Shown: positions 16,152 to 23,962 of the stretch, one piece after another
How the letters are laid out: each line of letters starts with the position of its first letter
Position numbering within the stretch: the stretch's first letter is position 1
Source of the DNA: Acidobacteriota bacterium
GTDB lineage: Bacteria; Acidobacteriota; Thermoanaerobaculia; Gp7-AA8
Assembly: GCA_003222375.1 (NCBI GenBank)
Contig: QHVX01000009.1
Location: 1 to 39,754, forward strand
Length of the DNA: 39,754 bases
Direction of reading: 5' to 3'
Position numbers and translations under genes: made by a program
The notes under the pieces: model-generated
The model's input: only the letters and a program-made list of their open reading frames with translations
Database searches by the model: none
Told to the model about the DNA's origin: nothing

Positions 16152-16184
16152 GTTGATTAACGGAACAATCGGTTGATTAACGGA
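16152..16184. promoter_or_regulatory. Direct repeat, candidate operator between divergent genes
   Basis: The 13-bp sequence GTTGATTAACGGA occurs twice (16152-16164 and 16172-16184) with a 20-bp period. Each copy is itself nearly palindromic (CGTTGATTAACG). It lies between the VWFA start (16118) and the zinc-ribbon start (16197), just before the Shine-Dalgarno of the latter, where a repressor of either gene could bind. The regulator is unknown. Confidence 0.4.
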
Positions 16185-16196
16185 GGGGAGGGCGTG

Positions 16197-16466
16197 ATGG
16201 GTACCTGCGATTACTGCGGCAGCCGATTCCCGCTGACGCGTTCCACCAGAAAATATTGCACACCCCGCTGCAAGACGAACGCTTGCCTCGATCGAAATCC
16301 GTCGCGAGTGCGCGCCGCTGACGTTCGCGCGCTCTACGCGCTGCTGGAAGAGGAGGAGCTTCGGAGCGTGGAGGCGTTTCGGGAGAGGCTGCGGATGATC
16401 ATCGCTCCCGAGCGGCCGGAGATCTCGGAGCCGCCCGAGGAGGCATACATCCCGAGTTTGGACTGA
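16197..16466 (+). CDS. Small zinc-ribbon protein
   Basis: An 89-residue protein. The N-terminal ~30 residues form a probable zinc-binding finger: CDYCGSRFPL, then KYCTPRCKTNA, that is CxxC followed by CxxxC. The rest is an acidic helical segment (RALYALLEEEELRSVEAFRE) and a proline-rich tail. No function is assigned; similar short fingers occur in nucleic-acid-binding proteins. ATG 16197 has an extended purine-rich ribosome binding site (GGAGGGGAGG) ending a few nt upstream. GTG 16194 is an alternative. A hairpin terminator follows the stop at once. Confidence 0.75.
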   Translation: MGTCDYCGSRFPLTRSTRKYCTPRCKTNACLDRNPSRVRAADVRALYALLEEEELRSVEAFRERLRMIIAPERPEISEPPEEAYIPSLD

Positions 16467-16495
16467 AATAAAAAAGGGCGCCTTTGCAGGCGCCC
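16467..16495 (-). terminator. Rho-independent terminator (best on minus strand)
   Basis: Perfect 7-bp stem GGGCGCC / GGCGCCC (16476-16482 and 16489-16495) with loop TTTGCA. On the minus strand it is followed by TTTTTTATTT, so it should end leftward transcription entering from about 16540. On the plus strand it follows the zinc-ribbon stop, but with only two T after the stem. Confidence 0.8.
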
Positions 16496-16534
16496 TTCCG
16501 GGGTGGGAGCTAAGAACTCGCCCCCTCAGGTTTA

Positions 16535-16615
16535 CTAGGACAATCCATCGAACGCAGTACCTCCTCCCCCATGAATTTCCGGCGGACCCGCAACAAGCGT
16601 CACGTCCATGGCCAT
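16535..16615 (-). CDS. Candidate 26-codon small ORF upstream of a terminator
   Basis: A short open frame starting ATGGCCATGGACGTG, with GAGGTG a few nt before the ATG as a possible Shine-Dalgarno. It encodes a peptide beginning MAMDVTLVAGPPEIH and ending GGGGTAFDGLS, with four glycines in a row. Its stop lies about 40 nt before the stem of the minus-strand terminator at 16467-16495. A terminator facing this way with no other gene on the strand means something is transcribed leftward here; this ORF or a non-coding RNA are the candidates. The peptide matches no family I know. Support is positional only. Confidence 0.3.
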   Translation of the reverse strand: MAMDVTLVAGPPEIHGGGGTAFDGLS

Positions 16616-16883
16616 GACCCACCTCACCGAAGTCGCGGACCGGATCGACCGCTCCGACGCGCCCCGGGGTGGAGGGGAGGAGCGGGAACTTTTATAACTG
16701 GTTCAAAGAGCGTCTGTCGCTCGATAACGCTATGCGAATCTTTTTATTGCAGAAGCAATGTAATGATGCGATTTTTCGCCGGAAATAGCAACGCGGAATG
16801 TGCACGGTATCGCTCCCTGCTACCGCAATCGGCATGCCGATTTTCGTGTGCTACCATTCCGCTTTTCCGGAGCCTAATCGCCC
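16616..16883. other. Intergenic region without recognisable gene
   Basis: About 270 bp. The left part is GC-rich; the part from 16690 is clearly AT-richer than the surroundings, as expected of a promoter region. A weak leftward -10-like box (TATAAA on the minus strand near 16690) could serve the small ORF. No convincing rightward promoter for 16884 was found, and no RNA gene was recognised. Confidence 0.4.
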
Positions 16884-17508
16884 ATGAAACCAATGATTTC
16901 CGTTGTTGCGTGCGCGCTCGCGCTCGCTTCTCCAGTCTCTGCCGGCAATGTCAGCGGCAGGGTCAGTTTCGTAACAAAACGCGGCCAAAATCCGATCGCC
17001 GCCGAAACCCTCATCTGGCTGGAGCCAGTCGCCAGCCGTGTCCCGAAACTCGTTCCCGGCAAATTCCAGATGGTGACCCGCGGCAAAATGGTGCTGCCTC
17101 CCGATCTCGCATAACCTCTTCTCCCTCTCCTCCAACAACCCCTTCGACCTCGGCCTCTACCGGCGCGGGGCTGGGAAGGTGCAAAAATTCGACAATCCAG
17201 GCCTCGTCAACGTCTATTGCAACGTGCATCCGAACATGTCGGCGGTCATTCAGGTGATGTCGACACCCTATTACGGGTTCGCCGATCAAAAGGGAGACTA
17301 CGCCCTTCCGAATGTTCCGCCTGGTCGTTACCGGTTGATCGCGTGGAACGAGCAGGGTGGGCAGATCGAGTCGCGGATCGAAGTGACGACCGCCGGAGCG
17401 GTGACAGGCAACGTGGCGCTGATGCTCGACAGCCGCAACTACCGCCTCACACAGCACCTCAACAAGGTCGGGAAGCCGTACGAGCCGCCGAGCCTCAAGG
17501 ACTATTGA
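16884..17508 (+). pseudogene. Secreted cupredoxin-like protein, broken by internal deletion and frameshift
   Basis: Two frames together spell one recognisable protein. Frame one gives a signal peptide (MKPMISVVACALALASPVSA) and the first beta strands (GNVSGRVSFVTKRGQNPIA to QMVTRGKMVLPP) and stops at 17114. The adjoining frame resumes with PISHNLFSLSSNNPFDLGLY, then NPGLVNVYCNVHPNMSAVI, the copper-site-like H...C-x-x-H pattern of cupredoxin-like proteins. It ends in a carboxypeptidase-regulatory-like segment (LPNVPPGRYRLIAWNEQGG). The stretch normally joining the halves, roughly 15-20 residues before the HNLFS histidine, is missing, and the frame shifts near 17097-17110. Whether the lesion is real or an assembly error is open. 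The stop abuts the start of the following receptor kinase. Confidence 0.75.
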
Positions 17509-20232
17509 TTGACGGCTGCAGACGGCACAACCGAACCAAAACTGAAGCGGCCGACGCTCGAGCGAGCGCGCTTCCCGCTGGTTTGGAAGTTGTTCGGTCT
17601 GACGGCGCTGCTGATCGTGATCGTGGTCGCCATCGCGGTCGGCATCACGATTCAACGCGCGGACGCGATTGCCGCGAACACGGTCAACACTTCGATTTCG
17701 AACGCCGCAAACCTCTTTCGTGAATTCGAGCGTCAGCGCCTCGGCCGCCTCGCTCTTCCAGCCATCCTGTTAGGCAACGATCCGAAGTTCGTCGCCTACA
17801 TCCAGGAATCGATGGGCGGGCAAGTCATCGACCTGGTGAGCATCGCCGATCAACTCGAGCAGCGCCGGCAATCCCTGGGCACCGATCTGCTGATTCTTCT
17901 CGACGATCAGGGCCGCATTGTCGCGCGCACCGATCAGCCGACGGTGAACACAGCGGGTCGCGAGGACTTGTACGAACAGTCGCCGCTCGTGAAGAAAATC
18001 GTCGACGATGTGAGCGTCGAGTTCACCGCCGGCGTTTTGCCGCTGAGCAAGAAGCTGTTCCACGCCGCGGTCGCGCCGATCGGCGCCGGAGCGAACAACG
18101 TCCGCGTCGGATATCTGGTCAACGCCTACGGGATCGACGACGCTTTTGCGAACCGTATCGCCGACGCGACCAACGCGGGCGTCATTTTCTTTTCGCCGAA
18201 TTCACTGGCGCGATCGGCGAATGCGCCGGCGTTCAACATGGCGCAGATGACAGGCACGGACCGGATCCTGAAAACCGGCAAACCTGTTCCACCTTCACGG
18301 CTCCAGATCGAACGCAATCGGTACGTCATGACCGGGCAGCCGTTGACGTCGGGAGGCGACACGGTCGGCGCTGCGGTGTTCATCCGCTCGCTCGAACGCG
18401 AGCTCGCGCCCTTCCGCCAAATCGAGCAGGCGCTTCTCTTCGGCGGCGGCGCGGCGCTGCTGCTGGCGTTCATCCTCTCCTACCTGATCGCAAAGCGGGT
18501 GACGCGGCCGATCGAGCAGCTCGCGATGACGGCGCAGTCGGTGACCGCCGGCGACTACTCCGTGCAGCCAAACATCGCGCGCGGCGACGAAATCGGCATC
18601 CTGGGCCGGTCGTTCGCGAAGATGATCGTCGCGCTTCGCGACAAGGCCGAGCTCGAAGAGCTGTACGAACAGATGGCCGCAAAATCGGCAGAGCGCGAGG
18701 CGGCAGCGGCGGCGGCCGCCGTTTCCAGAGCTTCGGAGCCGGCGCGGCTGGATGAAGGAACGGTCGTCGTGACCGATCTCCGCGGTCTGCCTCCGGTCGG
18801 CGATGGCGATCCGGCGCTTCTGGTCGGTGCGGTCAGCCGTGTGATGAAGCTGCAGGAAGCGGAGGTCGCGCGGCAGGACGGCGAGGTTCGCGAAGTCGAA
18901 GGGCATCGCCTGGTGAGCGTGTTCCGCGGTGATCGCGGAGTTTTGCATGCGATCCGTGCTGCCCGCGCGATCAACGAGGAGCTCGCTACGCTCACCGACG
19001 TGCAGATGTCAATCAGCGTCGGTATCGCGACCGGCCAGTTCGTGACCGGTTCGATCGAGGTCGACGGCAGCACCGGTCTCGCGATCCTCGGTAACGCGCC
19101 GCAGTTGGCGAGCGTGCTGGCATGGCACGCGCCGAATGGCTACGCGTACATCTCGTATGAAACTGCGCAGACGGCGGGCGGCGAGATCATGTCGGGTTCG
19201 ACACGGGAATCGATTCAGCTCAAATGGCTGCCGCAGCCGCTGCCGGTCGCATCGATGCCGTTGGTGAGCATCACGACCGGGGTCATGCGATCGATCGGCG
19301 CGACGACCGACTCGATGACAACGATGCGAATGGATGAGACTGCCGGCGCACCGCCGCCTCCCAGCGCCGCTATTGCGGAGCTGGCACCCGGACTTCTGTT
19401 CGCCAACCGCTATCGCATCGAACAGATCCTCGGCCGCGGCGGAATGGGCATCGTCTACAAGGCGAATGACACGCAGCTCGACGAGACGGTCGCGATCAAG
19501 ACCCTGCCCGGTGACGTGATGACGCGTTCAGCCGAAGAGCTGGAGCGATTCAAACGCGAGATTCGCCTCGCGCGGAAGATCACGCATCGCAACGTTCTCC
19601 GGACCTACGATTACGGCGAGGCCGAAGGCGTCTACTTCATCAGCATGGAGTGCGTCCGCGGCTACACGCTGTGGGAGCTTCTCGAAGAAGCGCCCAATCA
19701 TCGCCTTGCGCCGCGCGTTGCGCTGGGCATCGCGCGTCAGATTTGCCGCGGGTTGCAGGCAGCGCACGAGCAGGGAATCATCCACCGGGACATCAAGCCG
19801 CAGAACGTGCTCATCGATCACAAAGGCGAAGTGAAGCTGATGGACTTCGGCATCGCGCGCGTGGCGGAAGCGAAGGAAGGGATGACGCAGGCCGGCCTGA
19901 TCGTCGGAACTCCGCACTACATGAGCCCCGAACAGGTGCAGGGAAAACAACTCGATCCGCGCAGCGACGTCTACTCAGTCGGCATCTTGATCTACGAGAT
20001 GCTCGTCGGCGCGAAGCCGTTCGTCGCACCCTCGCTGACCGCCGTGCTGACCGCGCACATCACCGAGACGCCCAGGCCGGCGATCGAGCTGCGGCCGGAG
20101 ATCGGACGCGAAGTCAACGGCATCGTGATGCGCTGCCTCGCGAAAAACGCGAAGGATCGCTACACCGATGCCGGCGCGCTGCTGCAGGATCTCGATCAGG
20201 TGCAGATGACCGCCGCTGCGGTAGCGGCGTGA
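17509..20232 (+). CDS. Receptor Ser/Thr kinase: sensor domain, HAMP, cyclase-like domain, C-terminal kinase
   Basis: A 907-residue membrane signalling protein of unusual order. TM1 is at ~28-48, an extracytoplasmic Cache-like sensor at ~50-305, TM2 at ~307-328 (ALLFGGGAALLLAFILSYLI), HAMP at ~328-381 (TRPIEQLAMTAQSVTAGDYS), then a helical linker. A class III nucleotidyl-cyclase-like domain follows at ~418-550: TVVVTDLRG keeps the first metal Asp, but the second site reads EGHRL instead of GD, so it is probably inactive. The kinase is at ~635-895 with GRGGMG, Lys664, HRDIKPQN at 759-766, DFG at 779-781 and SPEQ. TTG 17509 directly follows the stop of the preceding broken gene; no in-frame ATG occurs for ~100 codons, and TM1 lies before it. 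The ligand is unknown. Confidence 0.9.
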   Translation: MTAADGTTEPKLKRPTLERARFPLVWKLFGLTALLIVIVVAIAVGITIQRADAIAANTVNTSISNAANLFREFERQRLGRLALPAILLGNDPKFVAYIQESMGGQVIDLVSIADQLEQRRQSLGTDLLILLDDQGRIVARTDQPTVNTAGREDLYEQSPLVKKIVDDVSVEFTAGVLPLSKKLFHAAVAPIGAGANNVRVGYLVNAYGIDDAFANRIADATNAGVIFFSPNSLARSANAPAFNMAQMTGTDRILKTGKPVPPSRLQIERNRYVMTGQPLTSGGDTVGAAVFIRSLERELAPFRQIEQALLFGGGAALLLAFILSYLIAKRVTRPIEQLAMTAQSVTAGDYSVQPNIARGDEIGILGRSFAKMIVALRDKAELEELYEQMAAKSAEREAAAAAAAVSRASEPARLDEGTVVVTDLRGLPPVGDGDPALLVGAVSRVMKLQEAEVARQDGEVREVEGHRLVSVFRGDRGVLHAIRAARAINEELATLTDVQMSISVGIATGQFVTGSIEVDGSTGLAILGNAPQLASVLAWHAPNGYAYISYETAQTAGGEIMSGSTRESIQLKWLPQPLPVASMPLVSITTGVMRSIGATTDSMTTMRMDETAGAPPPPSAAIAELAPGLLFANRYRIEQILGRGGMGIVYKANDTQLDETVAIKTLPGDVMTRSAEELERFKREIRLARKITHRNVLRTYDYGEAEGVYFISMECVRGYTLWELLEEAPNHRLAPRVALGIARQICRGLQAAHEQGIIHRDIKPQNVLIDHKGEVKLMDFGIARVAEAKEGMTQAGLIVGTPHYMSPEQVQGKQLDPRSDVYSVGILIYEMLVGAKPFVAPSLTAVLTAHITETPRPAIELRPEIGREVNGIVMRCLAKNAKDRYTDAGALLQDLDQVQMTAAAVAA

Positions 20233-20233
20233 C

Positions 20234-20307
20234 GTCATCCTGAGCCGCGCAGACGGCGAAGGATCTCGATCGCGCAACTTGAGATCCTTCGCTCCGCTCA
20301 GGATGAC
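20234..20307. repeat. Dispersed palindrome of the GTCATCCTGAG type between convergent genes
   Basis: Nested inverted repeats: GTCATCCTGAG (20234-20244) pairs with CTCAGGATGAC (20297-20307), and GAAGGATCTC (20258-20267) pairs with GAGATCCTTC (20281-20290). This type recurs in many environmental bacterial genomes. It fills the gap between two convergent genes and may act as a bidirectional 3' hairpin; no T-tract is present. Confidence 0.8.
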
Positions 20308-20331
20308 GCTCGGCTCCGCTGTCGCCTCGCG

Positions 20332-21003
20332 TCACTTCCAAATCGACTCGAGCAGCGGCGCCTTGAAATAAAGACTGCCGACTTTCAACGCGTCTTCCTG
20401 CCCGACGTTGTCGAGCTCGAAGCTCTTCAATCGAATCAGCGGCAGTTTCTTGTAGCGTCGAAAGTTCAGCTCGACGTACAGCGGCGTGCCCGGGATGGAC
20501 TTCCACGACTCCGCGGTCGAGGGCGAGATGCCGCGGACAAACGCGTCCACGATCCGCCGCAACTGCAGGTTCTCGGGAATCGCGTTCGTCGTCCAGACAT
20601 CGATCCAGGCGTCGGGACCGAAGATCAAGCGATACCGTCGCGCCGCGATGCCGCGAACTTTTCCGGAGACCGGCGGCGCGATCGGAGGCGGTACGGATGC
20701 GATGTCGTCATCGTTCTTGGCCTTCTGCAACATGCTGGTGATTTCTGACACCGGCATCGTCGTGTACATCCGGCCGTACGGGTTCATGATCGTGACGGTC
20801 GGCGTTCCGAGGCGGCTGAAGCCATCCAGCCAGAGAGAGTCGGCGCGCACGCCGGCGGGATAAACGTGAAGCGTGATCGAGCCGAACCTGCTGAGGTACG
20901 GGAAAGGCGCCGCGGTATTCGCTTCGAGTTGGATGTGATACGGCTTGGGCGGAGCAGCGTGAACAGAAGTCGCGACGAGCAGAGCGAGAAAGATTCTTTT
21001 CAT
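20332..21003 (-). CDS. Secreted protein of unknown function
   Basis: A 223-residue exported protein. ATG 21003 begins a signal peptide (MKRIFLALLVATSVHA, cleavage before APPKPYH). The mature part is predominantly beta with segments such as GSITLHVYPAGVRADSLWLD, GRMYTTMPVSEITSMLQ and ARRYRLIFGPDAWIDVWTT. The layout is reminiscent of periplasmic proteins that carry a lipoprotein-carrier or DUF4412-like fold, but I cannot assign a family. The start overlaps the stop of the upstream GT2 gene by one base (TGATG), so the two are translationally coupled, and the gene belongs to the end of the glycan operon. Confidence 0.8.
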   Translation of the reverse strand: MKRIFLALLVATSVHAAPPKPYHIQLEANTAAPFPYLSRFGSITLHVYPAGVRADSLWLDGFSRLGTPTVTIMNPYGRMYTTMPVSEITSMLQKAKNDDDIASVPPPIAPPVSGKVRGIAARRYRLIFGPDAWIDVWTTNAIPENLQLRRIVDAFVRGISPSTAESWKSIPGTPLYVELNFRRYKKLPLIRLKSFELDNVGQEDALKVGSLYFKAPLLESIWK

Positions 21004-21707
21004 CAGGGGCGGTGGGTCAGTGCATAAAGATACCAGCGTAGGTATCGCGGCAGCCATCGCAACAATTGGAAGCGCGACTGCCCCCTGGAACGGTCGCGCC
21101 ACTCCGTGGGCACTTCCACGACGCGATAACCGGCAGCGTAAGCCTTGGCGGTGAGCTCCAGCGAGTACTCGAACCCGCCGCGGCTTTCGATTTCAAAAGA
21201 CTTCAGGACGTCGCGTCGATACGCGCGAAACGCATTCGTGGCGTCGTGGACCGGAAAGCCTGCAAGGTGCAGCGAGAGCCCGGCAAGGCGCGACAGCGTC
21301 TTTTTGATCATGCCGCCGCCAATTTGCCGGCCGCCTCGCATGTAGCGCGATGCGCACACCACGTCGGCTTCCCCGGCGCGAATCCGGCGCACCATCTCGT
21401 TCACGATCGCGGGATCATCAGACAGATCGGCCATCGTGATGATCACGACATCGCCTGTCGCGGCGTCAATGCCGCTTCGGATCGCGGCCAGGACCCCGCT
21501 TCCCCGCGTATTTCGAACGAGCGTCAAGCCTTCGTATCGATCGCTCAACGAGCGCGCGACCGGCAACGTGTCGTCGTCGTCGAAGTCGTAGACGATCAGC
21601 ACACGCTTCGCGTACGGAACGCTGCGGTACAACTCGGTCACCATCGCTGCAATGTTTTTGCTCTCGTTGAAAACGGGAACGATGAAATCGACAGTTTCAG
21701 ATGGCAC
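21003..21707 (-). CDS. Glycosyltransferase family 2 (dolichyl-phosphate mannosyltransferase-like)
   Basis: A 234-residue cytoplasmic-face GT-A glycosyltransferase. VDFIVPVFNESKNIAAMVTE opens the nucleotide-sugar-binding fold, DFDDDDT and ADLSDDP occupy the acidic metal-binding positions, and GFEYSLELTAKAYAAGYRVVEVP is the DPM1-like acceptor region. It lacks C-terminal membrane helices, like the minimal DPM1 class that transfers a sugar from a nucleotide donor to polyprenyl phosphate. GTG 21707 lies inside the 3' end of the epimerase gene (11-bp overlap). With the adjacent epimerase and nucleotide-sugar dehydrogenase it probably serves surface-polysaccharide or glycolipid synthesis. Confidence 0.92.
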   Translation of the reverse strand: MPSETVDFIVPVFNESKNIAAMVTELYRSVPYAKRVLIVYDFDDDDTLPVARSLSDRYEGLTLVRNTRGSGVLAAIRSGIDAATGDVVIITMADLSDDPAIVNEMVRRIRAGEADVVCASRYMRGGRQIGGGMIKKTLSRLAGLSLHLAGFPVHDATNAFRAYRRDVLKSFEIESRGGFEYSLELTAKAYAAGYRVVEVPTEWRDRSRGQSRFQLLRWLPRYLRWYLYALTHRP

Positions 21708-22716
21708 CGACGGACACCCTTTCTCGAATCCAGGGCACGATCTCGTCGAGAGCTTCTTCGACGCTGGTGGTCGCTTCGAAGTTCAGGATCCGTTTCGCCT
21801 TCTCGGTGCTCGGAATCCGTCGCTGCACGTCGTAGCGGAACGGTTTGTCGGAAACGTACCGGAACGGATCGCCCGGCCGGATTTTCTTCCAGATCAGCTC
21901 GGCGAGCTTCAGCACCGTCATCGATTGCGGGGACGAGAGATTGAAGTCTTCGTTGAGCGCCTTGGGCGATTCGACCGCCAGGCGGATTCCTCTTCCGAGG
22001 TCGCCGCCATATGTGTAATGCCGCACTTGGTTGCCATCGCCCAGGATGTGCAGCGGATCCTGACCCTTGAGAACTCTTTGCACGAGATCGGGCACGACGT
22101 GACTCATCGCGAGGCGAACATTGCCGGACGTCAATCTGCTTTCGACGACCGCGTTCGACTCGCCAATGCCGATGCAGTTGAACGGACGCACAATCGTGAA
22201 CGGCAGGCCGTACTGTTCCCTGGCGCCTTGCGCGAAGTACTCCGTCGCGAGTTTTTGAAATCCGTATGTCGACCTCGGTGGCGGACTGCGCCGTTCCTCA
22301 CCTTCGGGAGTCGGATAGACATCGGTGCTTTCGAAAACCATCGAAGAGGAGATGACGGTGATCTTGTGCAGCGTCTGACGCTGATGCGCGCGGATGGCGG
22401 CATCGAATGCGCTGGCCGTGATGCGCTCGTTCTCCGCGATCAGATCGTAGGCCAGCTCGTGAAAGAGCGCGATGCCTCCGACGACTGCCGCGCCGGCGAC
22501 GAAGTGATCGCAATCGCGCAACAGATCATCGAGCAGGGCCGCATCTTTCGCGTCTCCGCGAATGAATCGATAACGCGGATGATCGGCGTAGCTGCGCTGC
22601 AGGGCACCGTACTTCGAGAGATTGTCGAGCCCCACGACTTCATAATCCGCGCGCAGCAGCTCCTCGATGAGATAACCGGCGATGAAGCCTCCCGCACCGG
22701 TGACGAGAATCTTCAT
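21697..22716 (-). CDS. NAD-dependent epimerase/dehydratase (extended SDR)
   Basis: A 339-residue nucleotide-sugar-modifying enzyme. It has the Rossmann motif TGAGGFIAGYL at 6-16, catalytic Tyr151 and Lys155 in YGFQK, and Ser residues in VISSSMVF (~121-128). The segment VRPFNCIGIGE and the later HYTYGGDLGRGI resemble UDP-glucose 4-epimerase and GDP-mannose dehydratase relatives, but the substrate cannot be told. ATG 22716 overlaps the stop of the dehydrogenase gene by 4 nt (ATGA), indicating coupling. The frame is open upstream, but that extension overlaps the previous gene and lacks family sequence. Confidence 0.93.
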   Translation of the reverse strand: MKILVTGAGGFIAGYLIEELLRADYEVVGLDNLSKYGALQRSYADHPRYRFIRGDAKDAALLDDLLRDCDHFVAGAAVVGGIALFHELAYDLIAENERITASAFDAAIRAHQRQTLHKITVISSSMVFESTDVYPTPEGEERRSPPPRSTYGFQKLATEYFAQGAREQYGLPFTIVRPFNCIGIGESNAVVESRLTSGNVRLAMSHVVPDLVQRVLKGQDPLHILGDGNQVRHYTYGGDLGRGIRLAVESPKALNEDFNLSSPQSMTVLKLAELIWKKIRPGDPFRYVSDKPFRYDVQRRIPSTEKAKRILNFEATTSVEEALDEIVPWIRERVSVGAI

Positions 22717-23912
22717 TGGAGGAGAGCGCCCTTGCCGTAGAAGTTCCAGATATCGATCACGCGCCGGCCACCGAGGTCCAGCTCGCGATAACGTCGATGC
22801 GGCGCGCCGAGGATGATGAGGTCGCAACTGTCGACGAGATCTTCAGCGGGGATGAACCGCGGGTCCGAGATGTATTCGTCGCTGCAAACGACCTCGCGCG
22901 CTTCGTATTCGAGAATCTTTCGGAGCTTGTACGACAGTGACGCTCGTGGATCGTCGCTCTCCGCTTTGAAGCTCATCCCCAGGATTCCGACTCGCATCTC
23001 GTTAAGCGGATGCCTTCTCTTGAGGTGCCGGACGATGAAATTCGGCAAGCCCTCGTTGATCAGCATCGCAGCATGGCCGAGCTGGAAATTGTTGTTGTAG
23101 GCCGCGGCCAGCTGCATCGTGTCTTTGAAGAGGCAGGGTCCGGCCGCGAAGCCGCTGCCTGGAAAACCGGACATCCGCGGATAGTCGGCGACGACGGCGT
23201 CATAAATGCGATAGAAATCGAGTCCATAATCGGCGGCGATCATGAAGAACTGGTTGGCGGCCGCAAACTGAATGTATCGCCACGAGTTCGTGAAGACTTT
23301 CGCGAGCTCGGCCTCCGCCGGATCGAGCCGGATGATGTTCGGACTCAGCCGTCCGAACAACGCGGCCGCCATTTCGGTCGCCTGGCCGTCACAGCCGGCA
23401 ACAATTTGCGGCAGCGTCTTGAACTCTTTCAACGCATGTCCTTCGGCGATGCGCTCGGGACAAAACGCCACGTGCACGCGGAGTCCCGCTTCGCGCAACA
23501 ACTCGTCCACCTTGGCAGTCGTTCCCGGAAAGACAGTGCTTCTCAAAATGATGCACTGACCGTCGCGCAGATGTGGTGTCAGGCCCGTGAAGAAGCGCCG
23601 AATCGTGTAAAAGGTCGGGTTCAAGTGTTCGTCGACCGGCGTGCCGATCACCACGACGACGTACTGCGCTTTAGCTACAGATTCCGGAGTAGTCGATGCG
23701 CAAAGCGTTTTTCCGATGTGCTTGCGAAGAAGCGCATCGGCACCTTCCTCACGGAAAGGCATGACGCCCTGGCCTACCGTCTTCACCGCCTGAGAGTCGA
23801 TGTCGTAGATCGACACCCGCAGCCCGCTCTCCGCAAATGCGATGGCCAGCGGAAGGCCGACGTGGCCGCAGCCGCCGACGACACAGACGTCGAATTGATC
23901 GCTCACCGGCAC
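22713..23912 (-). CDS. Nucleotide-sugar dehydrogenase (UDP-glucose/GDP-mannose dehydrogenase family)
   Basis: A ~399-residue NAD-dependent four-electron dehydrogenase that oxidises a nucleotide sugar to the uronic acid. The NAD motif is VVGGCGHVGLPLA near the N-terminus. The mid segment is ILRSTVFPGTT and the signature EAELAKVFTNSWRYIQFAAANQF. The catalytic cysteine lies in GPCLFKDT, with the general lysine AELAKVF upstream. The C-terminal Rossmann half contains VGILGMSFKAESDDPRAS. The start is uncertain: GTG 23912 is used, with TTG 23927 and GTG 23906 as alternatives; none has a clear ribosome binding site. It is first of the leftward four-gene glycan operon and divergent from 23963. Confidence 0.92.
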   Translation of the reverse strand: MPVSDQFDVCVVGGCGHVGLPLAIAFAESGLRVSIYDIDSQAVKTVGQGVMPFREEGADALLRKHIGKTLCASTTPESVAKAQYVVVVIGTPVDEHLNPTFYTIRRFFTGLTPHLRDGQCIILRSTVFPGTTAKVDELLREAGLRVHVAFCPERIAEGHALKEFKTLPQIVAGCDGQATEMAAALFGRLSPNIIRLDPAEAELAKVFTNSWRYIQFAAANQFFMIAADYGLDFYRIYDAVVADYPRMSGFPGSGFAAGPCLFKDTMQLAAAYNNNFQLGHAAMLINEGLPNFIVRHLKRRHPLNEMRVGILGMSFKAESDDPRASLSYKLRKILEYEAREVVCSDEYISDPRFIPAEDLVDSCDLIILGAPHRRYRELDLGGRRVIDIWNFYGKGALLQ

Positions 23913-23962
23913 GACAGTGTATCGCAACGATATGACATTATTTTCGTGTTAGGCCTGGATCG

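Noticed and set aside
16134..16622. A 162-codon leftward frame across the zinc-ribbon gene and terminator.
   Set aside because: It runs through the terminator hairpin and antisense to the zinc-ribbon gene, with no motif or ribosome site.
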